Source: Thermoanaerobaculia bacterium
GTDB taxonomy: Bacteria > Acidobacteriota > Thermoanaerobaculia > Multivoradales > UBA5704
Assembly: GCA_025937035.1 (NCBI GenBank)
Contig: JAICSG010000093.1
Location: 1 to 9,644 of the forward strand
Length of the DNA stretch: 9,644 bases
Direction: 5' to 3'
Shown: piece after piece, positions 1 to 6,385 of the stretch
How the letters are laid out: each line of letters starts with the position of its first letter
Numbering within the stretch: position 1 is the stretch's first letter
Notes under the pieces: generated by a model
Database searches by the model: none
Told to the model about the DNA's origin: nothing
The model's input: the letters and a program-made list of their open reading frames with translations, nothing else
Position numbers and translations under genes: made by a program

Positions 1-2355
1 CGAGGGCTTGTGGTAGTCCTCGTGGGGGCCGGTGAAGAAGTGGAGCACCGGCACCCCGGCGGCGTAGAAGGGGCTGTGGTCCGAGGGGCCGTAGCCGTCC
101 CCGGAGAGGGCGCAGCGCACCAGGTCCCGCTCGCAGACGGCGGGCACGATCTCCTTCCACTCCTCCGCCGACTCGCCGCCCAGCACCGCGACCTGGTTCT
201 CCCGCAGCCGCCCCACCATGTCCATGTTGAGCATGGCCACGATGTCGGCCGTCTTGAGCCCCGCCGTGGGGTGGCGGGTGAAGGCGGTGGACCCCAGGGT
301 CCCCTCCTCCTCGCCGGAGAAGGCGATCAGGTAGACGTCCCGGCGCAGCTTGCCCCGCTGCCCCTCGAGCTCCCGCGCCACCTCCAGCAGGGCGGCGGTG
401 CCCGAGGCGTTGTCGTCCGCCCCGTTGTGGATCTCGTGGGAGTCCGGCGCCAGCGAGCCGGTGCCGCCGTGCCCCAGGTGGTCGTAATGGGCGCCGATCA
501 CCAGCGCCCCCGGCAGGCGGTCCGCGGCTCCGGCGTGGATCACCCCGACGACGTTGGCGGCGGGCCTGGTCTTCCTCTCCAGCTCGACCTTGAGCGCGGC
601 GCGATGGCTCCCTTCGAAGAGCGCGGCCCCGGCCTCCCGTTTCACGGTCACCGCCGGGATGCCCACGTCTCCGCCCGCGTCCACCGGATCGAGCGCCAGG
701 GCCGGCAGCGGCGACTCGGCGGCCGGCGAGGACCTGGTGGGCAGATCAATGAAGATGACCCCCACGGCGCCGTGCTCGCGGGCGTTCCAGGCCTTGTAGC
801 GCAGGTCGCCGTAGCGGCGCTCGACCTTGGTGTCGGCGAAAGGTCCCCCCTCGGGGACGAAGCGGCGGACGGCCACGATCTTCCCCTTCACCTCCAGCCC
901 CTTGTAGTCGTCGATTCCCAGCTCCGGGGCGGTGATGCCGTAGTTGGCCGCCACCACCTCCCCCGCGGCCTCGCCGGAGGCCGAGAAGGAGGACGGCCGG
1001 AAGGCCTCTGCGACCAGGGCCGCGCCGTCCAGGCTCACGCCGGTGCCGGGCCGGACCTCCACCGCCACCGGCACGTCGAAGCTCTGGAGCCAGCCGTCCG
1101 CTCCCGCGGGCTCCAACCCTGAAGAGGCGAAGCGGCCGGCGATCCACTTCCTCGCCTCGTCGAGCCCGGCGGTGCCGATCCCCCGCCCCTCGCGGGCGTC
1201 GTCGGCCAGCCAGCGCACGTCGTCCCGGTAGCGCTCGGCCGCCGCGGTGGGGGACGGCGGGTCCGGCGGCGTGGCCCTGGGGCTCTCCACCCAGCGGGCC
1301 ACGAAGACGTCGGTCTCGCCTTGCTGGGTGCCGTTGCGGTTGGAGGCGAAGGCGAGGCGGGTGCCGTCCGGCGAGAACATGGGGAAGCCGTCGAAGCCGG
1401 CGGTCCAGGTGATCCGCTCCAGGTGGGTGCCGTCGATGTCGATCGCCCAGAGGTCGAACTCGCGCCCCTTGGGATCGCCGTAGTTGGAGGAGAAGAGGAT
1501 CCTCTTGCCATTCGGGAAGAAGGACGGCGCGAAGGAGGCGGCGTCGAGATAGGTCACCTGCCGGGCGTCGCCGCCGTCGGCGTTGGCCACCCAGATCTCC
1601 AGCTTGCTGGGGCGCACGAGCCCCTGGGAGAGCAGGCGCTTGTAGTCGTCGAGCTCGGGGCCCTCCTTGGGGCGGGAGGCGCGCCAGACGATCTTCGAGC
1701 AGTCCGGGGAGAAGAAGGCGCCGCCGTCGTAGCCGGGGGTGTTGGTCAGCCGCTTGACGTTCCTGCCGTCCGCGTCCATGCGGTAGAGGTCCAGATCGCC
1801 GTCGCGGGTGGAGGTGAAGATCAGCGAGCCGTCCTTCGGGCAGACGGTGGTCTCGGCGTCGTAGGCCTGGTTCTCGGTCAGGCGGACGAGGTCCGAGCCG
1901 TCCGGCCGGGCGGTGAGGATCTCGAAGTTGGGATCGATCGGCCAGACGTAGCCGTGCGAGCGGTCGGGGGGCGGCGGGCAGGCCGGCCCCGCCAGATGGG
2001 TCGAGGAGTAGAGGATCCGCTTCCCGCCGTCGAGGAAGTAGGAGCAGGTGGTGCGCCCCTTGCCGGTCGAGACCAGGGTGGCGGGCCCGGAGCCGTCCGC
2101 CGGGATGCGGAAGATCTGGTCGCAGGCGTAAGGGGGGCGCGCCGACTGGAAGATCAGCTCGCGGCCGTCCGGGGACCAGTAGGCCTCGGCGTTCTCGCCG
2201 CCGCGGCTGAGCTGCGCCAGATTGGAGAGATGGACCTCGCGGGGGTCGAGCGGCGGGGGTTTGAGACCGCTGGAATCGTCCGCGACCGGGGCGGCGGCAA
2301 GGGCGGCGGAGGCCAGAAACAGGGTCAGGGCGAAGGGTGATAGGCGTGGGCTCAT
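1..2355 (-). CDS. Exported M28-family metallopeptidase with N-terminal TolB/PD40 beta-propeller and PA domain (3' end cut by window edge)
   Basis: The reading frame is open from an ATG at 2355-2353 to base 1 (785 residues, no stop reached), so the C-terminus lies outside. Residues 1-20 form a signal peptide ending in ALA. A propeller follows with repeated PD40 signatures (WSPDGRELIF at 60-69, later FFSPD, FFPNGKRILF and MFSPDGTRLAF) to about residue 395. A PA-like insert spans about 440-590 and includes GLEVKGKIVAV from residue 486. The M28 catalytic domain follows, and all expected co-catalytic zinc site residues are visible: H623 and D625 in HYDH, D647/D648 in GADDNASG, E682/E683 in SGEEEG, D712 in NMDMVGR and H782 in EDYHKPS. 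By family knowledge this is an aminopeptidase or carboxypeptidase acting outside the cytoplasm; the propeller may gate substrate or bind partners. A GGGGAG Shine-Dalgarno (plus-strand 2361-2366) lies 5 bases before the ATG. It is divergent from the S1 gene. The exact substrate is unknown. Confidence 0.92.
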   Translation of the reverse strand, partial: MSPRLSPFALTLFLASAALAAAPVADDSSGLKPPPLDPREVHLSNLAQLSRGGENAEAYWSPDGRELIFQSARPPYACDQIFRIPADGSGPATLVSTGKGRTTCSYFLDGGKRILYSSTHLAGPACPPPPDRSHGYVWPIDPNFEILTARPDGSDLVRLTENQAYDAETTVCPKDGSLIFTSTRDGDLDLYRMDADGRNVKRLTNTPGYDGGAFFSPDCSKIVWRASRPKEGPELDDYKRLLSQGLVRPSKLEIWVANADGGDARQVTYLDAASFAPSFFPNGKRILFSSNYGDPKGREFDLWAIDIDGTHLERITWTAGFDGFPMFSPDGTRLAFASNRNGTQQGETDVFVARWVESPRATPPDPPSPTAAAERYRDDVRWLADDAREGRGIGTAGLDEARKWIAGRFASSGLEPAGADGWLQSFDVPVAVEVRPGTGVSLDGAALVAEAFRPSSFSASGEAAGEVVAANYGITAPELGIDDYKGLEVKGKIVAVRRFVPEGGPFADTKVERRYGDLRYKAWNAREHGAVGVIFIDLPTRSSPAAESPLPALALDPVDAGGDVGIPAVTVKREAGAALFEGSHRAALKVELERKTRPAANVVGVIHAGAADRLPGALVIGAHYDHLGHGGTGSLAPDSHEIHNGADDNASGTAALLEVARELEGQRGKLRRDVYLIAFSGEEEGTLGSTAFTRHPTAGLKTADIVAMLNMDMVGRLRENQVAVLGGESAEEWKEIVPAVCERDLVRCALSGDGYGPSDHSPFYAAGVPVLHFFTGPHEDYHKPS

Positions 2356-2597
2356 CGGGGCTCCCCGGGTCGGATCCGCGGAAAAAGCTTGGAACGGCAC
2401 CCGTACGCCTGATATTCTGCACGAAACAGGGAAGGGTCCACCCCCTCCGTAGACCCCCGAAGAGGAATTCCAGCCGCCCCGCATCGGTTGAAGAGTTTCC
2501 CGGCATGATATTTTCTCGGACCCCGCCGGAGTGGCTGCTCCAGGCACGCGGGTCCGAAGCGCCGGGCCGCATTGAATCCCAGACGAGTGGAGAACCA
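2356..2597. promoter_or_regulatory. Divergent intergenic region between the M28 peptidase and S1-protein genes
   Basis: This 242-base gap must hold promoters for both divergent genes unless transcription enters from elsewhere. For the plus strand two sigma70-like candidates can be read: TTGGAA (2389-2394) with GATATT (2411-2416) at 16 bases, or TATTCT (2413-2418) at 18 bases; and TTGAAG (2488-2493) with TATTTT (2509-2514) at 15 bases. The first has the better spacing. The GATATTC core is close to self-complementary, so the same AT-rich spot could serve as a minus-strand -10 for the peptidase, but no good minus-strand -35 was found. No terminator or clear operator was seen. The calls are by eye only. 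Confidence 0.35.
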
Positions 2598-4214
2598 ATG
2601 AACGATCAGGAAAACCAGGAAACGCAGGGCTCGGGCCAGGTCCTGGCCGAGGTCCAGCAGGAGGCTCCGGCGACGAGCGAAACCCAAGCAGTCGACCAGA
2701 ACGTCCAGGCGAACGAAGGCAACGCTCCGGAGGCTCAGGCGTCGAGCCAGCCCGGAGAGGCCCCCCAGGCGGGCGAGGCTCCGGCCGAGGAGCCGGCGGC
2801 CGCTCCGGCCGCCGAGGGGAGCCAGGACTTCGGCCAGATCCTGGCCGAGTTCGAGCAGCAGAGCGCTCCCAGCACGCCCAAGAAAGAGAAGGACAAGGAA
2901 TCCAAGGGCCCTCAGAAGGTCAGCGGCAAGATCCTGTCCATCGGCGAGGAGTGGATCTTCGTCGACCTCGGCGGCAAGGCCGAGGGGCGGATCGCCGCGG
3001 CGGAGCTGAAGGACGCCGAGGGGAACCTCACCGTCAAGGAGGGGGACTCGCTCGACGCCACCGTCACCGGCACCGATCCGGAGACCGGCGCCCTCCTGCT
3101 CCAGCGCCGCGCCGGCGGCAAGGGCAAGGGGAAGAAGCCCGCCGAGGTGGTCCCCGAGATCCGGCAGGCGGCCGAGCACGGCCTGCCTCTGGAAGGCTTG
3201 GTGACCGGCCTGAACAAGGGCGGCGCCGAGGTGCAGGTCTATGGCATGCGGGCCTTCTGCCCGCTCTCCCAGCTCGACCTGCGCTACGTCGAGAACCCGC
3301 AGCAGTTCGTCGGCCAGAAGCTGATGTTCAAGGTCAACCGGCTGGAGGAGGGGAACCGCGGGGGCCGCGGCCCGAACATCGTGCTCTCCCGCCGGCAGCT
3401 CCTGGAAGAGGAGCAGCAGGCGCGCGCCTCCGAGACCCGCGATAAGCTCCAGGTCGGCGCCGTGCTCACCGGCAGGGTGACGTCGCTCACCAGCTACGGC
3501 GCCTTCATCGATCTCGGCGGCATCGAGGGGATGCTGCACGTCAGCGAGATCGGCCACACCCGCACCACCCATCCTCAGGACGTGTTCCACGTCGGCGACG
3601 AGGTCGAGGTGCAGGTGATCAAGATCGAGAAGGGGAAGGACGAGAAGCGCCCCGAGCGGATCTCGCTCTCCCGCCGCTCGCTGCAGGCCGATCCCTGGAC
3701 CGAGGCGGCCTCCCGCTTCACGGAGGGGATGGAGGTCCCCGGCCGCGTCATGCGCACCGAGACCTTCGGCGCCTTCGTCGAGCTGGTGCCCGGCCTCGAG
3801 GGTCTGGTCCACATCAGCGAGATGGGGGCCGGCCGCCGGCTCAATCACTCCCGCGAGGCGGTCCAGCCGGGCCAGGAGGTCCAGGTGCGGGTGCTCGGGG
3901 TGGACACCGGCCGGCGCCGCATCTCTCTCTCGATGAACACCGGCGGCGCCGCGAGCGCCGGCGGCGGCTACGCCGCTGGTGGCGAGGAGCGCCGCGAGGA
4001 CCGGCGGCGGGGCGGTGGCGGCGGCGGCGGCCGGGGCGGCGACCGCGACTTCTCCCGCGGGGAGCGCGGCGGCGGCCGGGACCGTGACCGGGACCGCGGC
4101 GACCGTGCCGCGGACCGCGACGACGAGGCCTACGCCCGGACCACCGCCACCTCCTCCGGAGCCTCCGGCTTCGGCTCGATGGCCGACTTCTTCGAGCGCG
4201 CCAAGAAGGGGTAG
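2598..4214 (+). CDS. S1-domain RNA-binding protein (four S1 repeats, RGG/RD-rich tail), ribosomal protein S1-like
   Basis: The protein has 538 residues from the ATG at 2598, preceded by GGAGA (2589-2593). Residues 1-105 are low-complexity and rich in Ala, Gln, Glu and Pro, probably disordered. Four OB-fold S1 repeats follow: about 107-173 (FVDLGGKAEGRI), 196-275 (more divergent), 284-365 (canonical SYGAFIDLGGIEGMLHVSE) and 375-446 (TFGAFVELVPGLEGLVHISE). Residues 447-523 are a Gly/Arg/Asp-rich RGG-type tail, and the end (GFGSMADFFERAKKG) is a short ordered-looking motif. S1 repeats bind single-stranded RNA. The last two match the mRNA-binding type found in ribosomal protein S1, RNase E/PNPase and YabR-like proteins. 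Canonical S1 has six repeats, so this may be the lineage's S1 or an additional S1-like factor; for that reason no symbol is given. The frame is open upstream to 2337, and an in-frame ATG at 2505 would add 31 residues, but 2598 has the better ribosome site and a hydrophilic start typical of the family. Confidence 0.88.
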   Translation: MNDQENQETQGSGQVLAEVQQEAPATSETQAVDQNVQANEGNAPEAQASSQPGEAPQAGEAPAEEPAAAPAAEGSQDFGQILAEFEQQSAPSTPKKEKDKESKGPQKVSGKILSIGEEWIFVDLGGKAEGRIAAAELKDAEGNLTVKEGDSLDATVTGTDPETGALLLQRRAGGKGKGKKPAEVVPEIRQAAEHGLPLEGLVTGLNKGGAEVQVYGMRAFCPLSQLDLRYVENPQQFVGQKLMFKVNRLEEGNRGGRGPNIVLSRRQLLEEEQQARASETRDKLQVGAVLTGRVTSLTSYGAFIDLGGIEGMLHVSEIGHTRTTHPQDVFHVGDEVEVQVIKIEKGKDEKRPERISLSRRSLQADPWTEAASRFTEGMEVPGRVMRTETFGAFVELVPGLEGLVHISEMGAGRRLNHSREAVQPGQEVQVRVLGVDTGRRRISLSMNTGGAASAGGGYAAGGEERREDRRRGGGGGGGRGGDRDFSRGERGGGRDRDRDRGDRAADRDDEAYARTTATSSGASGFGSMADFFERAKKG

Positions 4215-4254
4215 ACAGGGGCCTTGGCCCTCCTGCCCTCTCGCCGTCCTGCCC

Positions 4255-4397
4255 TGCGAAACCTCACCCCCTGGCCCCCTCTCCACTTCGTGGAGAGGGG
4301 GAACGTAGCTGAGCGATCTGGCCGAATTCCACCAACGCGCTGATCTCTGGGCCCTCCCTCTCCACTTGTGGAGAGGGACCGAGGGTGAGGCTTCGGA
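4255..4397. repeat. Inverted pair of REP-like palindromes (BIME-like element)
   Basis: The left unit has a perfect 12-base stem, CCCCCTCTCCAC (4275-4286) with GTGGAGAGGGGG (4290-4301), loop TTC. The right unit has a perfect 11-base stem, TCCCTCTCCAC (4355-4365) with GTGGAGAGGGA (4368-4378), loop TT. Each carries an outer head, CCTCACCC at 4262-4269 and its exact complement GGGTGAGG at 4383-4390. The outer match extends to 13 of 15 bases over 4255-4269 versus 4383-4397. The two units are therefore the same element in opposite orientation around a spacer of about 53 bases. The CTCACCC...CCCTCTCC...GGAGAGGG pattern resembles the dispersed extragenic palindromes of many GC-rich bacteria. No transposase is visible; a RAYT-type one would have to act in trans. 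Confidence 0.75.
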
Positions 4398-4461
4398 GGG
4401 TAGACCGCTCCGAGGGCACGGCGCTCTGTACAGAGAGCGGCGCGAGATCCCACAAAGTGGC

Positions 4462-4489
4462 TTGAAATCAGGGAATTCTATGGTACCCT
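4462..4489 (+). promoter_or_regulatory. Candidate sigma70-type promoter for the M15-like peptidase gene
   Basis: TTGAAA (4462-4467) is followed after 16 bases by TACCCT (4484-4489), within locally AT-richer sequence directly downstream of the palindromic repeats. The -35 is good; the -10 keeps only the TA...T frame. Two further TTGAC boxes (4500-4504 and 4519-4523) lie downstream without an obvious -10 partner. The call is by eye only. Confidence 0.3.
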
Positions 4490-4576
4490 GACCGTCGTAT
4501 TGACGTTTGGCTGTACATTTGACCGCGCCGTAGGCGCATGGGGCCCTTAAACGGAATGGAGCTTGTGAGACCTCCC

Positions 4577-5464
4577 ATGCCGAGATCGTCTATTTCCCCC
4601 AGCCCCCGGACACGCCGCAACGCGGCCCTTTCGCTCCTCGCCCTGACCACCTGCGCCACCTGCGCGACGCCGCTCCTGCAGGCCCAGAGCCTGCTGGGAT
4701 CGCACGAGTCGCTGCTGCGCCAGAACGAGGAGGCCCGCGAGCACGACTTCACCTACCTGCGGACCTCTTCCGATGTGCGCGACTACGCCCAGCAGGGCCT
4801 GCTGGTGCGCCTGCCCGGAAACTCCGACTACGAGCTGGCCGGCGAGGAGGTCTCCTTCCCCTACGCGCGGCCCGAGGTGAAGACGTTCGTCGAGCGCCTG
4901 TCGACTCAGTACCGCGAGGCCTGCGGCGAGCGCCTGGTGGTGACCAGCCTCACCCGGCCGATTACCCGCCAGCCCCCGAACGCCTCGGCGATCTCGGTCC
5001 ACCCCACGGGCATGGCGGTCGACCTGCGGCGCAGCGACAGCTCCGGCTGCCGGCAGTGGCTGGAGACGGTGCTGCTGGACCTCGAGGGCAAAGGGGTCCT
5101 CGAGGCCACGCGCGAGCAGTATCCGCCGCACTATCACGTGGCGGTCTTCCCGAACCCGTACCTCCAGTACGTCGCCTCGGGCGAGGCCCTGCCGGAGATC
5201 CAGGTGGCGAAGTCGACCCACGAGACCGCCTACCGCACCCGGATCGTCCGCGCCTCCTCGCGGCACCGCGCCACCCGCCGGGGCAGCCGCCGGGCCGCCG
5301 TGGCCGTGAGCCATCGCGCCAGCAGCCGTCACCACAAGGCGGCGGCCCGCATCGTCCGCGCGGCCAACCACCGGACCACCCGCCACCGCGCGACGGTGGT
5401 CCGCGCCAAGTCGGGCGGCTCGCGCCACTCGCACTCGCGCACCCCGATCGCCCGCGCCCGCTGA
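4577..5464 (+). CDS. Exported M15-like (DUF5715-type) zinc peptidase with Arg/His-rich C-terminal tail
   Basis: The protein has 295 residues from the ATG at 4577. This start gives a normal signal peptide: basic MPRSSISPSPRTRR, then a hydrophobic stretch ending near LLQAQ. In-frame ATGs at 4538 and 4556 and a GTG at 4565 would add 13, 7 or 4 residues. None has a convincing ribosome site, so the start is uncertain. The domain at about 70-200 has the metal-site pattern of the M15/VanY group of peptidoglycan peptidases: H142 and D149 in SVHPTGMAVDL, and H185/H187 in PPHYHVAVF. These enzymes cleave peptides of the cell wall, so a periplasmic muralytic role is inferred. Residues 220-295 form a tail with many Arg and His and no Asp or Glu; the segment starting RIVRA is repeated (residues 222 and 258). 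The family name is from memory of the HxxGxAxD plus HxH pattern and is less certain than the metallopeptidase fold. The gene ends just before a strong terminator. Confidence 0.75.
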   Translation: MPRSSISPSPRTRRNAALSLLALTTCATCATPLLQAQSLLGSHESLLRQNEEAREHDFTYLRTSSDVRDYAQQGLLVRLPGNSDYELAGEEVSFPYARPEVKTFVERLSTQYREACGERLVVTSLTRPITRQPPNASAISVHPTGMAVDLRRSDSSGCRQWLETVLLDLEGKGVLEATREQYPPHYHVAVFPNPYLQYVASGEALPEIQVAKSTHETAYRTRIVRASSRHRATRRGSRRAAVAVSHRASSRHHKAAARIVRAANHRTTRHRATVVRAKSGGSRHSHSRTPIARAR

Positions 5465-5494
5465 GCTTCGCGGACCCCGCTTCCAGACCAACGG

Positions 5495-5528
5495 CCAGCC
5501 CGGATCTCCGGGCTGGTTTTTTTGTTTT
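5495..5528 (+). terminator. Intrinsic terminator after the M15-like peptidase gene
   Basis: A perfect 9-base stem, CCAGCCCGG (5495-5503) with CCGGGCTGG (5508-5516), and an ATCT loop are followed at once by seven T, a G and four more T (5517-5528). It begins 30 bases after the stop codon at 5462-5464. It separates this gene from the next plus-strand gene, which must then have its own promoter. Confidence 0.93.
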
Positions 5529-5541
5529 CTTGGCCTATATT
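5514..5541 (+). promoter_or_regulatory. Weak candidate promoter for the Gly-rich exported protein gene
   Basis: A TATATT box (5536-5541) lies 50 bases before the start codon in the only AT-rich stretch between the terminator and the gene. The best partner at 16 bases is TGGTTT (5514-5519), which overlaps the terminator's 3' arm and T-run. A promoter is needed here because the terminator isolates the gene, but the -35 match is poor. Confidence 0.25.
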
Positions 5542-5576
5542 TTGCTTCAAGAACGAATCGGACGGCTCAAGCATCT

Positions 5577-5583
5577 AGGAGGT
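5577..5583 (+). promoter_or_regulatory. Perfect Shine-Dalgarno sequence AGGAGGT
   Basis: AGGAGGT matches the full anti-Shine-Dalgarno core and sits 8 bases before the ATG at 5592. It fixes the start of the downstream gene and suggests strong translation. The other genes in the window have weaker sites. Confidence 0.88.
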
Positions 5584-5591
5584 AGCATCAC

Positions 5592-6278
5592 ATGAATAGC
5601 AGCCGTTGGATGAAGTTTATGGTTTTGGTCCTTGCGCTCTTGATTTGCATCCCGGGTCTGGTCCTGGCCCAGGCCGGCGGCGGCTCAGGGGGCGGCACGG
5701 GCGGTGGTGGCAACGGCGGCGGCTTCACCGGCTCGGTGAACGGCCGCAGCGGCAATGCCACCTTCCGCGCGAACAACCCCATGCCGGTCCTCATCTACAC
5801 CGTCTGGGGCTTCGGCTCCGCGGGGCTCAATGGCGGCGGCTCCACCACCGGCGTGGACGCCAATGCGAACGTCAGCACCCTGGTCATCTACGACAACGGG
5901 CTGGCCACCTGGAGCCAGTCGAACGCCGATGGGTCGAACACCAGCGGTTGCAACGGCAACTGCCTCGACACCATCCAGATCTCGCCCGATCAGGTCAACC
6001 AGCTCATCCTGGATCTCCGGCGTGCCGGGGCCTTCCGGCGGGCCTCCAACAACCAGAGCCCGACCTCGGATCAGAACACTCTCTCCACGGTCACGGTCTT
6101 CCGGTACGTCCAGGGGTCGACGAGCATCGCCCAGACGTTCAGCTTCTATGGCACCCTGGGCCAGGCGGCCACGGGACCGTTCGGTAATGTTGAGAGCATT
6201 TTTGGAAACTTCTTCTCGACGAACTTCGGCAGCAGCAGCATCAATGGCGGTGGCAGCGGGAGCGGCACCGGCGGCTAA
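5592..6278 (+). CDS. Small exported protein of unknown function with Gly-rich ends
   Basis: The protein has 228 residues with a start fixed by the AGGAGGT at 5577. Residues 1-26 are a clear signal peptide (MNSSRWMKF, hydrophobic core, then VLA before QA); the only early cysteine, C19, is not in a lipobox. Residues 28-55 are a Gly/Ser/Asn-rich linker. A folded-looking middle (about 60-215) starts with strand-like PMPVLIYTVWGFG. It includes an IYDNGLATWSQ segment, a C120-x3-C124 pair that could form a disulfide, a helix-like segment (ISPDQVNQLILDLRRAGAF) and two further strand-like segments. The end returns to Gly/Ser. The order 'strand, DNG turn, strand, short helix ending in GAF, two strands' loosely recalls small domains such as DUF6438 or emfourin-type inhibitors, but this is a shape resemblance only. 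The family was not recognised. It is isolated between two terminators, so a single-gene transcript is likely. Confidence 0.8.
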   Translation: MNSSRWMKFMVLVLALLICIPGLVLAQAGGGSGGGTGGGGNGGGFTGSVNGRSGNATFRANNPMPVLIYTVWGFGSAGLNGGGSTTGVDANANVSTLVIYDNGLATWSQSNADGSNTSGCNGNCLDTIQISPDQVNQLILDLRRAGAFRRASNNQSPTSDQNTLSTVTVFRYVQGSTSIAQTFSFYGTLGQAATGPFGNVESIFGNFFSTNFGSSSINGGGSGSGTGG

Positions 6279-6342
6279 GCAGAGCTTTTCAACTCTCGTG
6301 TAGGTCTCGAGTACTTCAATTCCGAGCCGTCTTCAACACTCC

Positions 6343-6383
6343 GTCCGGCCCGTTCGTCCAGCGGGCCGGACTTTCACGTTCTT
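6343..6383 (+). terminator. Hairpin terminator between convergent genes
   Basis: A perfect 10-base GC-rich stem, GTCCGGCCCG (6343-6352) with CGGGCCGGAC (6362-6371), has a 9-base loop and is followed by TTTCACGTTCTT, an interrupted T-run. It lies 64 bases after the stop of the Gly-rich protein gene and just beyond the stop of the minus-strand DUF4276 gene. The T-run favours plus-strand termination. The minus-strand side has no U-tract, so its effect there would be weaker. Confidence 0.65.
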
Positions 6384-6385
6384 CC

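Larger units (their letters stand above)
4215..4576. other. Gene-free stretch with REP-like inverted pair and promoter region
   Basis: This is a 362-base gap between the S1-protein stop and the chosen start of the M15-like peptidase. From left to right it holds C-rich sequence with a repeated CCTGCCCT, the paired palindromes at 4255-4397, then a less GC-rich stretch (about 4450-4525) with promoter-like elements. It contains no convincing ORF. No classical terminator with a T-run follows the S1 gene, so the palindromes may serve to end or stabilise that transcript (inference). Confidence 0.6.

Noticed and set aside
10..1122. Plus-strand frame of 370 codons opposite the M28 peptidase
   Set aside because: It is antisense to conserved catalytic motifs, has a Gly/Val/Arg/His-biased composition and no domain. 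Its length is explained by few stop codons in GC-rich antisense DNA.
746..2572. Long minus-strand reading frame (608 codons) overlapping the M28 peptidase and the intergenic region
   Set aside because: It is out of frame with the M28 gene on the same strand and reads as Arg/Gly/Pro/Ala-rich low complexity without domains. It is a product of high GC; the peptidase frame has signal peptide, PD40 repeats and all M28 ligands.
2505..2597. Earlier in-frame start (ATG at 2505) for the S1 protein
   Set aside because: The added 31 residues are not S1-like, the ribosome site is poor and the region holds a promoter-like box; 2598 has GGAGA just upstream.
3990..4130. Tandem repeat or CRISPR-like array in the GGC/CGC-rich stretch
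   Set aside because: It is the coding sequence of the RGG/RD tail of the S1 protein in the correct frame, with no regular repeat-spacer pattern.
2352..4286. Minus-strand frame of 644 codons opposite the S1-protein gene
   Set aside because: Composition is Leu/Ala/Gly/His-biased with no recognisable domain, and it lies opposite four clear S1 repeats.
4275..4301. Rho-independent terminator after the S1 gene
   Set aside because: The hairpin is strong but is followed by GAACGTAG, not a T-run, and its near-copy in inverse orientation at 4355-4378 identifies it as part of a repeat pair.
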